Shown here piece by piece: positions 17,017 through 25,914 of a stretch of DNA of 64,000 nt. Location: positions 744,001 through 808,000 of the forward strand of contig JAWKNO010000003.1 of assembly GCA_041391665.1 (NCBI GenBank), in the 5' to 3' direction. The DNA comes from Bacteroidia bacterium. GTDB lineage: Bacteria; Bacteroidota; Bacteroidia; J057. A model generated the notes under the pieces. It made no database searches, had not been told where the DNA came from, and saw only the letters and a list, made by a program, of their open reading frames with translations. How positions within the stretch are numbered: the first letter of the stretch is position 1; every line of letters starts with the position of its first letter. Made by a program: the position numbers and the translations under genes.

Positions 17017-17688
17017 CTATTCACTGACGACTTTCCCCCCTTTGAGCCTGATGATTCGCTGAGTTTTGGCGGCTAGTTCGAGGTCGTGGGTGACGACGAC
17101 GAGGGTTGTGCCCGCTTCGCGGTTAAGTTCAAATAAAAGATCTTCGACTTTTTGGCTGGTCTCGGCATCCAGATTCCCCGTTGGCTCATCCGCAAAGAGT
17201 ATTTTCGGTTGATTGACAAATGCCCTTGCCATTGAGACTCGCTGTTGCTCTCCGCCTGAAAGCTGCACTGGATAATGATGAGACCGGTCTGCTAACCCTA
17301 CCCTGTCGAGCAACTCCATGGCAAGTCCCCGCACACCGGTAGTTCCGCGTAATTCGAGCGGAACCATGATATTTTCCACCGCCGTCAGCGTTGGCAACAA
17401 TTGAAAACTCTGGAAAATAAAACCTACATGCGCATTGCGAACAGCAGCGCGCTGGTCTTCCGTCAGCTCATCCAGCCGGATATTATTGAGATAGACTGAA
17501 CCCGAACTCGCCCGGTCAAGGCCCGCACAAAGCCCCAGCAAAGTTGTTTTTCCACTACCCGACGGCCCCACAATCGCAGCGGTATCGCCAGCATGAATAT
17601 CAAAACTCACATCATCCAGCACCGTCAACATTTGTCCGGCACTGGCATAAGTTTTTGTAAGATTTTTTACAGATAAAATATGATTCAC
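17017..17688 (-). CDS. ABC exporter ATPase, YbbA/LolD-like
   Basis: A 223-residue ATP-binding subunit of the MacB/LolD/YbbA type. The motifs are complete: Walker A GPSGSGKTTLL near residue 39, Q-loop FIFQSFQLLPTLT near 90, signature LSGGEQQRVSMARAF near 143, Walker B ILFADEPTGNLDAE near 163 and the H-loop VVVTHDLELA near 197. The start is GTG at 17688 with no better alternative. The permease gene follows after 23 bases. The promoter region shared with the divergent esterase contains a run of 7-bp repeats. Confidence 0.94.
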   Translation of the reverse strand: MNHILSVKNLTKTYASAGQMLTVLDDVSFDIHAGDTAAIVGPSGSGKTTLLGLCAGLDRASSGSVYLNNIRLDELTEDQRAAVRNAHVGFIFQSFQLLPTLTAVENIMVPLELRGTTGVRGLAMELLDRVGLADRSHHYPVQLSGGEQQRVSMARAFVNQPKILFADEPTGNLDAETSQKVEDLLFELNREAGTTLVVVTHDLELAAKTQRIIRLKGGKVVSE

Positions 17689-17708
17689 TTCAACTAAATT
17701 TTAATTCC

Positions 17709-17743
17709 CCATTAACCATTGACCATTAACCATTAACCATTAT
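17709..17743. repeat. Five tandem copies of a 7-bp unit (CCATTAA-like)
   Basis: CCATTAA, CCATTGA, CCATTAA, CCATTAA and CCATTAT follow each other without a gap in the 96-bp space between the divergent ABC ATPase and esterase genes. The array lies in the shared promoter zone, 21 bases before the ATPase start and 41 before the esterase start. Confidence 0.85.
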
Positions 17744-17784
17744 AAAGACTAAATTACTTTTTATATTTTTACAAAAAATTAATC

Positions 17785-18477
17785 ATGAGACTCTTTTGTC
17801 TATTCTTTTCTTTTGCCTTGTTATTTGCCTGCAATTCTCCTGAAAAACAGACAGAAACAACCGATCAAAACAAACCTTCCGACACGCTTTCTGCGAACTC
17901 AACCGTACAGACGGATAAGCCTGTCATTTTATTTTTTGGCAACAGCCTTACCGCAGGTTATGGGCTCGAACTTTCACAGGCTTTCCCTGCACTGATCCAA
18001 AACCGACTGGACTCTCTTTCTCTTGATTATAAGGTAATTAATGCAGGTTTGAGCGGAGAGACGACTTCTTCCGGCAAAAACCGTGTGGACTGGTTATTAA
18101 AGCAAAAACCTGCTGTTTTTGTTTTGGAGCTCGGTGCAAATGACGGCCTGAGAGGCATCGACCCGGCAGAAACACGGCGCAATCTTCAGGAAATCATTGA
18201 TAAGGTACGGACCAATGACAGCAATACTAAAATTGTGCTCTGCGGTATGATGGTTCCCCCCAATATGGGACCTGACTACGGAAAACAGTTTCAGGTGATA
18301 TATCCCGAACTTGCAGAAAAAAACAACCTGGTACTGATTCCATTTTTGCTTAATGGGGTAGCCGGTGACCCAAAACTCAACCTGGGTGACGGTATTCACC
18401 CGACGGTGGAAGGGCATAAAATCGTAATGGAAAATGTCTGGGAAGTATTGTGTAAGGTTTTGGAGGCTGAGTGTTAA
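17785..18477 (+). CDS. TesA-type GDSL arylesterase/lysophospholipase, lipoprotein
   Basis: SGNH-fold hydrolase with a lipoprotein signal (MRLFCLFFSFALLFAC, lipobox Cys16). The family blocks are visible: block I FFGNSLTAGYGL near residue 50 (catalytic serine, GNSL for GDSL), block III LELGANDGLRG near 115 (GxND), and block V DGIHPTVEGH near 205 (Asp and His of the triad). It resembles TesA/arylesterase enzymes that cleave acyl esters and lysophospholipids at the envelope. The gene is divergent from the YbbA/YbbP-type ABC genes, the same pairing as in E. coli, suggesting a shared role with the exporter. A 46-base gap separates its stop from the next gene. Confidence 0.92.
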   Translation: MRLFCLFFSFALLFACNSPEKQTETTDQNKPSDTLSANSTVQTDKPVILFFGNSLTAGYGLELSQAFPALIQNRLDSLSLDYKVINAGLSGETTSSGKNRVDWLLKQKPAVFVLELGANDGLRGIDPAETRRNLQEIIDKVRTNDSNTKIVLCGMMVPPNMGPDYGKQFQVIYPELAEKNNLVLIPFLLNGVAGDPKLNLGDGIHPTVEGHKIVMENVWEVLCKVLEAEC

Positions 18478-18523
18478 TCAAGTTTCTCAAAAATTATTAA
18501 CTTGTCCCCAAAACACACGCAAA

Positions 18524-19483
18524 ATGAAAAATTCTCTCCATTGGCTATTATTTGCCGTTCTGTTTTTTTTAGCTTCCTGTGGTAATGAGGAAAGTTCCTC
18601 TGAAGAAGCCGCAAATGTAACCAACGACTCTCCTGATGCCGTAGAGCAAACCACAGCCCATTCCGCCACCGACAACCTCGCGATCTGCCTCTGGTCTCCT
18701 GCCGGTCTACGCGAAAAACCTGGTATGGGCAACAACAATAAATACCTCGCAAGTATCAATTTTGGAGAAATTGTTACCCTCACCGGAAACGCCGAAGAAG
18801 TGGCCAGCGAAAAACGCAACTATGTCGAAATGACCCTCTCCGATGGGAAAACAGGCTGGTCTTTTGACCACCTCTTTGCCATCAATGCCGAACGGGGTGT
18901 GGCCATCGAAGATATCGAAATTTATAAAAGACCGGATCTCACCACTTTCAATAATGAAAAATTCTCCCGTGGTGAGATCGTCGCCATCATTGCCAGCGAC
19001 AAACCCGGCTGGGCTGAAGCTTTTGGTAAGGAAAAGAAAAAATCAGGCTGGATCCAAAGTGGTGATAAAATCAGCACTGACGAAGTGGATGTAACTGTTG
19101 CCATCCTCGTCGACAGGGCAATGGAAGAAAAAACACCCGAAAAACAAAAAGAAGCCCTCACCTCACTCGTTGAGAATAGTACATTCAAACAGTCTTCCCT
19201 CATATCTATGGCAGATGAAGCCCTGGCCAAAGTCTCCAACAGAGAAGAACTCCCTCCCAACCAATTGTACATCACCGCTGACGTTCTTAACGTCCGCTCT
19301 GCCCCTGATAACGGATCCGATAATATCGTCTTCAAACTGAAAGATGGCGACATCTGTACCATCCTTGAAAAAGGACAGCGGATACCCATTCGCGAAATGA
19401 ATGACTATTGGTACAAAATTGAATTTGAAGGACAGGAAGGATGGGTGTACGGCTATTTCACCTCCAAAAAACTGGCGGAATAA
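18524..19483 (+). CDS. SH3-domain lipoprotein
   Basis: A 319-residue lipoprotein; the ATG at 18524 gives a signal with lipobox (MKNSLHWLLFAVLFFLASCG), whereas the longer in-frame reading from 18434 overlaps the esterase. It contains a bacterial SH3-like domain near residues 45-115 (LAICLWSPAGLREKPG ... KTGWSFDHLFAIN) and a second, clearer one at the C-terminus (LYITADVLNVRSAPDNGS ... GQEGWVYGYFTSKKL). The middle part (about 170-235) is charged and helical. SH3b domains commonly bind peptidoglycan or peptides, so a periplasmic anchoring or sensing role is possible but not shown. It ends 7 bases from the convergent cupin gene. Confidence 0.82.
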   Translation: MKNSLHWLLFAVLFFLASCGNEESSSEEAANVTNDSPDAVEQTTAHSATDNLAICLWSPAGLREKPGMGNNNKYLASINFGEIVTLTGNAEEVASEKRNYVEMTLSDGKTGWSFDHLFAINAERGVAIEDIEIYKRPDLTTFNNEKFSRGEIVAIIASDKPGWAEAFGKEKKKSGWIQSGDKISTDEVDVTVAILVDRAMEEKTPEKQKEALTSLVENSTFKQSSLISMADEALAKVSNREELPPNQLYITADVLNVRSAPDNGSDNIVFKLKDGDICTILEKGQRIPIREMNDYWYKIEFEGQEGWVYGYFTSKKLAE

Positions 19484-19490
19484 TTAGCGA

Positions 19491-20453
19491 TTACTTGATC
19501 ACTGCCCGATCTGATGCATCTACATTGTAGGGCAGGGCATTTTCTCCTTCCAAACCAAACCGCTCGCTGATTTTGCGAAGGTGATGGTCAACGCCTATTT
19601 CGGAGCCGGGAACAAAACCGGGAACGGTAATTACCTGGGCCAATACGCCTCCAACTCCGCGGTGCATTACGCCTCGTGGGATATATACCAGATCTCCAAC
19701 GGCAAGTGGTGTTTCAAAAATCAGTCCTTTCGCCTGATTTTCAGTGATTTGCTCCGGGGTTTCTATCAACGACACCTGATCGCTGGTAAGTAGCTTGCCC
19801 CCGGGTAAAACCATTTGCACAAGGTAAAATTCGTCAAATCCGCCTTCTAAAGGGTGGTAATGCGAAAATGAATCCATAATCCTCACCCGATGGGCATTCA
19901 GGTTGTGATACTGATATGCGCCGACCTTTTCCAGCCAGGTAAGCAAAATGCGCCGGTAAGCATTGGTTTCTGTCGCACAACCGCCGGGCGTATCCGTGAT
20001 TTTGGGGTCCCAATCTGGCCGCACAAATGAAGGAATCTCCATCGATGGCGCTTCAGGAGCTGTAAACACCAGCATATTGAGCGCACTGTCAGCGACCAGG
20101 CCTTCACCTTTGCGGAGCAAAACGATATCTCCCACCGATACCTGCGAGCTTTCCCCTGAGGTAAGGGTCACATTGGTAGTTCCGGTCTGGATAAATACGA
20201 TTTGCGCCTCCTTATCTGATTTTTTGATAGTCGTTTTTCCTGACAAATAATCCAACTCGTAGCCTGGGTTTTTCATCGCAAAAATCTTGCGAATAGGCTC
20301 AATCCCCTTCTTATCCCCATCTGCGAGATGAGCAACCAAAATACCCGACGCAGGCTTATTCAGCTGCCGCGCCACAAAACCCGGAGTTGACATCATGACA
20401 AGTAAAAAGAATATGCCGATCTCGCCGGCAGTAGCTAGAGATTGAATGCGCAT
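19491..20453 (-). CDS. Two-cupin-domain protein with N-terminal signal segment
   Basis: A protein of about 320 residues with two cupin barrels. The first (about residues 60-150) carries FIQTGTTNVTLTSGESSQVSVGD in shortened form, lacking the usual metal histidines; the second (about 190-290) keeps metal-site-like residues: DSFSHYHPLEGGFDEFYLV and VGDLVYIPRGVMHRG. From the ATG at 20453 there is a hydrophobic leader (GEIGIFFLLVMMSTPGFVA), so export is likely. The longer reading from 20495 starts with GTG and is less likely. It is divergent from the AraC regulator (78 bases between starts), which places it at the border of the carbohydrate locus. Enzyme activity is not known. Confidence 0.72.
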   Translation of the reverse strand: MRIQSLATAGEIGIFFLLVMMSTPGFVARQLNKPASGILVAHLADGDKKGIEPIRKIFAMKNPGYELDYLSGKTTIKKSDKEAQIVFIQTGTTNVTLTSGESSQVSVGDIVLLRKGEGLVADSALNMLVFTAPEAPSMEIPSFVRPDWDPKITDTPGGCATETNAYRRILLTWLEKVGAYQYHNLNAHRVRIMDSFSHYHPLEGGFDEFYLVQMVLPGGKLLTSDQVSLIETPEQITENQAKGLIFETPLAVGDLVYIPRGVMHRGVGGVLAQVITVPGFVPGSEIGVDHHLRKISERFGLEGENALPYNVDASDRAVIK

Positions 20454-20530
20454 ATCGGTGTCGTAAGTTCTCAGGGGATAAGTTACAAAATTCACGGGAG
20501 AAATGTATATTTTCTGCCTAAAGAAAGGTT

Positions 20531-21439
20531 ATGCCTGCTAATATTCCCTTATATGAAATCCCGGAGGTACGAAAAGGCGATACTGAACGCGGATTTAAGA
20601 TTTTCCAGTTGAAAGGAAAACAGCAGGAGTGGCTGTACACTTTTCCCCGCGAAACCCATATCCCCCACCGCCATCCTTTCTATGAAATCTGCTTTTTCAT
20701 ACAGGGCTCAGGTGATTCAGAAATGGATTTTCGCAAATCAGTGATCCAATCACCCGGGCTGCATTTCATCGGGCCGGGAAGAGTTCACCGGATCGAAGGC
20801 AGTCCCGAAAGTCTGGGGTATGTCATTGCATTTACCCGCGAATTTTTCTGCCGGGAAGAGGAAGAACGCAGACTGCTTGACGATGTCCCTTTTTTTCGCG
20901 CCAGTGCAGAAAAGCCCGCAATCATACTTTCAGAAGAGGATTTTATCTATTTCCGCTCTATCATGGGAAATATGATAAAGGATTATCTGGAAACTAATTC
21001 TCTCAAAGAATCCCTGCTCCGCGCCTGGCTGAAAATCATGCTCATTCGCAGTGCCGATATTTACCGGCAACAAACCGAGACGCCGGACACAGAGGAGGTT
21101 CGGGCTCGTTTTATCGTGGAGAAATTTCAACTGCTGCTGGAAAAACACTACCTCACCGACCATCAGGTCAGCGAATATGCCAGTCGCCTGGCGATCACAC
21201 CCGACCACCTCAATCGCCTTACCAGGCAAACACTCGGGAAGAAAGCCAGCCAGATGATTCTTGACCGTATTATACTGGAAGCCAAACGGTTACTACTTTT
21301 CTCAGATCTGAATGCCAAGGAAATTGCCTATCAGCTTCAATTTACAGACCCCTCCTATTTTGGGCGGATTTTCAGGAAAAAGACCGGACACAGCCCTTCC
21401 TCCTTCAGAGCATCCATGCAGGAAAAGTACCAGCCATGA
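20531..21439 (+). CDS. AraC-family transcriptional regulator
   Basis: A 302-residue cytoplasmic regulator with an N-terminal cupin sensing domain (HIPHRHPFYEICFFIQGSG near residue 40, then HFIGPGRVHRIEG near 78) and a C-terminal pair of helix-turn-helix units (about 200-295): VSEYASRLAITPDHLNRLTR and the more conserved AKEIAYQLQFTDPSYFGRIFRKKTG. This is the standard layout of sugar-responsive AraC activators. It lies just upstream of, and in the same direction as, the GH88-like operon, so it is the likely regulator; the inducer is unknown. TATATTTT about 20 bases before the ATG resembles a -7 element. Confidence 0.93.
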   Translation: MPANIPLYEIPEVRKGDTERGFKIFQLKGKQQEWLYTFPRETHIPHRHPFYEICFFIQGSGDSEMDFRKSVIQSPGLHFIGPGRVHRIEGSPESLGYVIAFTREFFCREEEERRLLDDVPFFRASAEKPAIILSEEDFIYFRSIMGNMIKDYLETNSLKESLLRAWLKIMLIRSADIYRQQTETPDTEEVRARFIVEKFQLLLEKHYLTDHQVSEYASRLAITPDHLNRLTRQTLGKKASQMILDRIILEAKRLLLFSDLNAKEIAYQLQFTDPSYFGRIFRKKTGHSPSSFRASMQEKYQP

Positions 21440-21475
21440 CCGGAATTATTCATTTACCTGCGCTGATTTGAGTTA

Positions 21476-21483
21476 TATATTTG
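21476..21483 (+). promoter_or_regulatory. Possible -7 element for the GH88-like operon
   Basis: TATATTTG matches TAnnTTTG exactly, 27 bases before the ATG at 21511 and 36 bases after the AraC stop. Upstream, at the right distance, only TTTA (21453-21456) stands for the -33 TTTG, so the promoter may need an activator, which would suit AraC control. Confidence 0.5.
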
Positions 21484-21510
21484 CACCTTACACGATCTAT
21501 CTTTCTACCC

Positions 21511-22893
21511 ATGAATATTAATTTTTCGCTTAATGCCGCTGACCTGCGTGCAAAAATCGACCGGTTTTGGGAATTGTCAGGCAGCAAAATCCATCTGATA
21601 CGCAAAGAGTACAACAGCGCCAACGGCTCACCGGTTTTTACCGCAGCCGGGAAATATACCACCCGGGGCTGGACCGAATGGACCCAGGGGTTCCAGTTTG
21701 GCTCCGAAGTGCTGCAATTTGATGCCACAGATGATACAGTTGCTCTCGAATATGGCCGCAAAGCTACCGTAGCGCTTATGGCCTCGCATGTCGGGCATTT
21801 TGGTGTTCACGATCATGGATTCAACAATGTCAGCACCTATGGCAACCTGTTGCGGCTGATGAAAGAAGGGAAAACACCTTTCAATGAATGGGAAAAACAT
21901 TTCTATGAAATGGCGCTTAAACTCTCCGGCGCCGTGCAGGCACGGCGGTGGACCCCCATTAAAAATGGCGGGGGATATATGTATTCGTTCAACGGCCCGC
22001 ACTCGCTGTTTGTCGATACCATCCGCACCGTAAGAGCCGTGGAAGTCAGCCACCTGCTGGGGTATGCCTTGTGGGGGGAAAATGATAAACAAACCAGCCT
22101 GCTGGAACGCGCCATTGCGCACTGTATCGCTACCGCCGATTATGCTGTTTATTATGGTACCGGTCGCGATATTTACGACGTTTGGGGACGCACCGCACAT
22201 GAGAGCATTTTTAATGTCAATGACGGAAACTTCCGTTGCCCCAATTCACAACAAGGATATACGGGTTTCTCCACCTGGACCCGTGGCCTGGCATGGGCAA
22301 TGGCCGGTTTTCCCGAACAACTCGAATTTATTCGCGATTTACCGCAAGATCGTCTCCTTCCTTTCGGCGGATTCGATGCTATTGAAGAAAAGTTTTTGCG
22401 GGCGGCCAAAGCCACCTGTGATTTTTTCATCGCAAATACAGCTACCGATGGCATCCCGTACTGGGATACCGGTGCACCCGGACTCGCACATATGGGCGAC
22501 TATCTCTCCCGACCTGCTGATCCTTACAATGACTTCGAACCGGTAGACTCGACAGCTGCCGCCATCGGCGTTCAGGGCCTTCTGAGGCTGGGGCTTTACC
22601 TCGAAGAAAAGGGAGAGGTCGAAGCGGGCAAAAAATACTGGCAGGCAGGCCTTACATCTCTCAATACCCTGCTGGACGAACCCTACCTCAGCACTAATCC
22701 CCATCACCAGGGATTGTTGCTCCATTCGATTTATCACCGCCCCAACGGATGGGACTATGTGCCGGAAGGCAGCAAAATCCCCTGTGGTGAATCCAGCATG
22801 TGGGGGGATTATCATATCCGGGAAGTGGTGCTTTTCCTCGACAGGCTGATCAAAAACCAGCCTTACTATAACTTTTATTCTTCCGCAAAATGA
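21511..22893 (+). CDS. GH88-like unsaturated uronyl hydrolase
   Basis: A 460-residue (alpha/alpha)6-barrel type enzyme. Two GH88 hallmarks are visible: VHDHGFNN near residue 100, matching the region of the catalytic aspartate (HDxGF), and GYTGFSTWTRGLAWAMAG near 260, matching the SxWARGQAW block with TRG in place of ARG. A third, ESSMWGDYHIREVVLFLDRL, ends the protein as in the family. GH88 enzymes remove 4,5-unsaturated uronic acids made by polysaccharide lyases. No lyase is encoded nearby. No signal peptide is seen from the ATG at 21511 (the reading from 21481 adds only ten residues), so it should act in the cytoplasm. The stop overlaps the next start by 4 bases. Confidence 0.82.
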   Translation: MNINFSLNAADLRAKIDRFWELSGSKIHLIRKEYNSANGSPVFTAAGKYTTRGWTEWTQGFQFGSEVLQFDATDDTVALEYGRKATVALMASHVGHFGVHDHGFNNVSTYGNLLRLMKEGKTPFNEWEKHFYEMALKLSGAVQARRWTPIKNGGGYMYSFNGPHSLFVDTIRTVRAVEVSHLLGYALWGENDKQTSLLERAIAHCIATADYAVYYGTGRDIYDVWGRTAHESIFNVNDGNFRCPNSQQGYTGFSTWTRGLAWAMAGFPEQLEFIRDLPQDRLLPFGGFDAIEEKFLRAAKATCDFFIANTATDGIPYWDTGAPGLAHMGDYLSRPADPYNDFEPVDSTAAAIGVQGLLRLGLYLEEKGEVEAGKKYWQAGLTSLNTLLDEPYLSTNPHHQGLLLHSIYHRPNGWDYVPEGSKIPCGESSMWGDYHIREVVLFLDRLIKNQPYYNFYSSAK

Positions 22894-23714
22894 GCACCCC
22901 CGATCTGAACAAACTCTGTATTCACACCATTACCACTAAACCGTGGTCGCTGGAAGAAGCTGTTGAAAACTACCTCACGGCAGGTGTATCTGGCATCAGT
23001 GTATGGCAGGATGCTGCGGCTGCTATGGGTTTTACCCGGACAGGCCAATTGCTAAAATCTGTCGGAATGCATGTGGTTTCCTACGTGCGTGGAGGCTTTT
23101 TTCCCAATACGGCTCTCAGCGAACGACAAAAGGCCATAGACAACAATCTCAAACTTCTGGATGAGGCCGCCGCAGTTGGCGCACCCATGCTGGTATTGGT
23201 TTGCGGGGCATCTCCGGGCCAGTCTCTGGAAACCTCGCGGGCGCAGATTCAGGCGGGGATTGAAGCGATTATTCCAAGGGCAGAGTCACTCGGCGTAAAA
23301 CTGGCGATCGAGCCGCTTCACCCGATGTATGCAGATACAAGATCAGCGATCAATACCCTTGCTTCCGCCAATGACGTGGCGGAAGCCATCAACTCACCTT
23401 TTGCAGGAATTGCCGTCGATGTATATCATCTATGGTGGGAACCCGGACTCGAAGCGCAGATTCAGCGTTGCGGAGTCAATGAAAATCTTTTTGCCTTCCA
23501 CATCTGCGACTGGAAAGTTCCGACAACGGACTTCCTCAATGACCGGGGACTCATGGGCGAAGGATGTATTCCCGTAAAAAAAATCCGCGGCTGGGTGGAA
23601 AATGCAGGATTCTCCGGCTACAATGAAGTAGAAATTTTCTCCAACCATTATTGGGCAATGGATCAACACAATTTTTTAAAAAATATCATTCACGCTTACC
23701 AAAACTATAGCTAA
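22890..23714 (+). CDS. Sugar phosphate isomerase/epimerase-like TIM-barrel protein
   Basis: A 274-residue protein of the AP-endonuclease-2/xylose isomerase-like TIM-barrel superfamily. It shows the family's metal-site strand ends: LAIEPLHPMYAD near residue 140, IAVDVYHLWWEP near 175, AFHICDWKVP near 205, and YNEVEIFSNHYW near 247, providing the E, D/H, H and E ligands. Relatives epimerise or isomerise sugars or act in inositol breakdown (IolE/IolI-like); the exact substrate is unknown. The ATGA overlap with the upstream hydrolase and the 1-base overlap with the dehydrogenase downstream show translational coupling. Confidence 0.85.
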   Translation: MSTPDLNKLCIHTITTKPWSLEEAVENYLTAGVSGISVWQDAAAAMGFTRTGQLLKSVGMHVVSYVRGGFFPNTALSERQKAIDNNLKLLDEAAAVGAPMLVLVCGASPGQSLETSRAQIQAGIEAIIPRAESLGVKLAIEPLHPMYADTRSAINTLASANDVAEAINSPFAGIAVDVYHLWWEPGLEAQIQRCGVNENLFAFHICDWKVPTTDFLNDRGLMGEGCIPVKKIRGWVENAGFSGYNEVEIFSNHYWAMDQHNFLKNIIHAYQNYS

Positions 23715-24874
23715 TGAACCCTTCCCTTAAAGTCCATAAAGTAGGTATCATCATGAACGGCGTAACAGGCCGGATGGGTACCAACCAACATCTCATGCGC
23801 TCTATGGTGGAAATTATCCGCCAGGGAGGCGTATGGCTCGGTCCGGCGGAGACCATTATGCCGGTCCCTACCCTCGTAGGCAGAAATGCAGTCAAACTGG
23901 AAAAACTCTGCAAAGCGGCGGGAATCGAAAAAATGACGACCAACCTCGACGAAGCACTCGCAGATAGCAGCAACACCATTTATTTTGATGCGCAGACCAC
24001 AGGACGGCGGCACTCGGCCGTAAAAAAAGCCATTGAAGCGGGCAAACATGTGTATTGCGAAAAACCGACAGGCGTCAGTACCGAAGAAGCGCTTGACCTG
24101 TATTATATGGCGAAAAAAGCTGGCGTAAAACACGGTGTTGTACAGGACAAACTCTGGCTTCCCGGCATTCTGAAACTCAAACGTCTGATCGAGTCTGGTT
24201 TTTTCGGAAAAATCTTGTCGGTAAGAGGAGAATTTGGCTACTGGGTATTTGAAGGACATTCTATTCCTGCACAAAGACCATCATGGAACTACAGAAAGGA
24301 AGACGACGGAGGAATCATCGTCGATATGCTCTGCCACTGGCGATATGTACTCGACCAGGTATTTGGCAAAGTAAAAGCGGTATCCTGTCTCGGTGCAACG
24401 CATATACCGGAGCGAATTGATGAGCAGGGCAAACCCTATGTTTGTACAGCTGATGACAGTGCCTACGCGACTTTTGAGCTGGAGAATGGGGTCATCGCCC
24501 ATTTTAATTCTTCATGGACCGTACGCGTACGTCGCGACGATCTGCTCACCCTGCAGGTCGATGGAACGCATGGCTCGGCAGTAGCAGGCCTTCGCCATTG
24601 CCATATTCAGCACTACGGCAATACGCCCAAACCGGTATGGAATCCGGATATCGAGCAGCCGATCAATTTTTACAACGACTGGTCCAAAGTTCCCGACCAG
24701 GAAGTACATGACAATGCCTTTAAAGCTCAGTGGGAGTTGTTTCTCAAACATGTTGTGCGGGATGATCCGTTTCCCTGGGGTCTGCTGGAAGGAGCAAAGG
24801 GCGTACAGTTGGCAGAAAAAGGCATCGAAAGCTGGCAAAAACGCGCCTGGGTGAATTTGGAAGAATTAGCATAA
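23714..24874 (+). CDS. Gfo/Idh/MocA-family NAD(P)-dependent oxidoreductase
   Basis: A 386-residue dehydrogenase. The N-terminal Rossmann fold begins VGIIMNGVTGRMGTNQHL (a modified glycine-rich loop with NGVTGRMG), and the family's EKP motif is present as YCEKPTGVSTEEA near residue 115, followed by a C-terminal dimerisation/substrate domain with GGIIVDMLCHWRYVLD near 200 (the H in the position of the family's catalytic histidine). Related enzymes oxidise or reduce sugars, inositols or sugar acids. It starts at the last base of the isomerase stop codon, so the pair is coupled. The exact substrate is not known. Confidence 0.88.
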   Translation: MNPSLKVHKVGIIMNGVTGRMGTNQHLMRSMVEIIRQGGVWLGPAETIMPVPTLVGRNAVKLEKLCKAAGIEKMTTNLDEALADSSNTIYFDAQTTGRRHSAVKKAIEAGKHVYCEKPTGVSTEEALDLYYMAKKAGVKHGVVQDKLWLPGILKLKRLIESGFFGKILSVRGEFGYWVFEGHSIPAQRPSWNYRKEDDGGIIVDMLCHWRYVLDQVFGKVKAVSCLGATHIPERIDEQGKPYVCTADDSAYATFELENGVIAHFNSSWTVRVRRDDLLTLQVDGTHGSAVAGLRHCHIQHYGNTPKPVWNPDIEQPINFYNDWSKVPDQEVHDNAFKAQWELFLKHVVRDDPFPWGLLEGAKGVQLAEKGIESWQKRAWVNLEELA

Positions 24875-24897
24875 ACCCCAGGTTGAACCCAACAGAT

Positions 24898-25668
24898 ATG
24901 TCAAAAATTGCATTAGTAACGGGTGGAAGCCGGGGCATAGGCCTCGGCATCGCCCAATATCTTGCAGCCGAAGGCTGGGATCTGGCCATCAATGGCGTGA
25001 GGGAGGAAAGTTCGGTAACTCAGGTTCTCGAAAACCTGAGAACAACCGGGGTAAAAGTCATATATTGTCAGGGGAATGTGGGCGAAGCTGCCGACAGGAA
25101 AAATATGATGGCGAAAGTTCGCAGCGAACTGGGCGGGCTGAATATGCTGGTCAACAATGCCGGCGTTGCACCAAAGGAAAGAAAAGACATTCTTGAGACG
25201 ACGGAAGAAAGTTATGACTATGTCATGGATATCAACCTCAAAGGCACTTACTTTCTTTGTCAGGCCGCTGCAAACTGGCTGGTAGAGCAGAAAATCGCAG
25301 ACGCTGCCTTTTGGGGCTGCATTGTCAATGTCTCATCCATTTCTGCGACCGTGGCTTCAGTCAACCGTGGTGAATACTGCGTATCAAAAGCAGGGATGAG
25401 TATGGTTACCCAGCTATTTGCAACACGCCTCGGAGAGTACGATCTTCCGGTATATGAAGTGCGCCCCGGCGTGATCATGACCGATATGACTGGTGGGGTT
25501 AAAGAAAAATATGATAAATTGATCGCAGATGGGCTCTCCGTTCAAAAACGTTGGGGCTTTCCGGAAGATGTGGGCAAAACCGTTGCCATGCTGGCGAGGC
25601 GGGATATGCCTTTTTCAACCGGACAGGTGCTGATGGTGGATGGAGGACTTACGCTTTCCCGACTGTAA
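24898..25668 (+). CDS. Short-chain dehydrogenase/reductase (SDR)
   Basis: A 256-residue classical SDR. It begins MSKIALVTGGSRGIGLGIA with the TGxxxGIG cofactor loop, then NNAG (MLVNNAGVAP near residue 85), the catalytic serine in VNVSSISATVAS near 144, and the YCVSK motif near 160 (YxxxK). The C-terminus ends GQVLMVDGGLTLSRL. The ATG at 24898 is chosen over an upstream TTG at 24883. It follows the Gfo/Idh/MocA gene by 23 bases and belongs to the same operon; a sugar or sugar-acid oxidoreductase role such as keto-uronate handling is likely but inferred only from context. Confidence 0.9.
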   Translation: MSKIALVTGGSRGIGLGIAQYLAAEGWDLAINGVREESSVTQVLENLRTTGVKVIYCQGNVGEAADRKNMMAKVRSELGGLNMLVNNAGVAPKERKDILETTEESYDYVMDINLKGTYFLCQAAANWLVEQKIADAAFWGCIVNVSSISATVASVNRGEYCVSKAGMSMVTQLFATRLGEYDLPVYEVRPGVIMTDMTGGVKEKYDKLIADGLSVQKRWGFPEDVGKTVAMLARRDMPFSTGQVLMVDGGLTLSRL

Positions 25669-25701
25669 ATGAACTACTTAACACGATAAATACTACTCAC
25701 G

Positions 25702-25914
25702 ATGAATAAATCTACCCTTTGGCTTTTATGTCGGATATCTGCAGTGTTGGTGTTGTTGTTTATCCTGCTGATTCCGGCAGGCAAAGTCACACCTATGCTT
25801 GCCGGCACTCCTTACGCACTGTGGACAGGACTTCTGGCCAGTGTGATACTCACGGCCCTCACCTGGTGGGGAACTCAACTTCAATCCACTGACAAAAACG
25901 ACACAAAATCATGA
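25702..25914 (+). CDS. Small two-span membrane protein paired with the symporter
   Basis: A 70-residue protein with two hydrophobic spans (LLCRISAVLVLLFILLIPAG and YALWTGLLASVILTALTWWG), a PMLAGTPYALW turn between them and a charged tail (TDKNDTKS). It overlaps the symporter start by 4 bases (ATGA), so the two are co-translated. Small membrane proteins upstream of sodium:solute symporters are known (DUF997/YhdT with PanF, DUF3311 families) and this one resembles DUF3311 in size, topology and the P..GTPY..W pattern. A helper or stabilising subunit role is inferred. Confidence 0.78.
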   Translation: MNKSTLWLLCRISAVLVLLFILLIPAGKVTPMLAGTPYALWTGLLASVILTALTWWGTQLQSTDKNDTKS

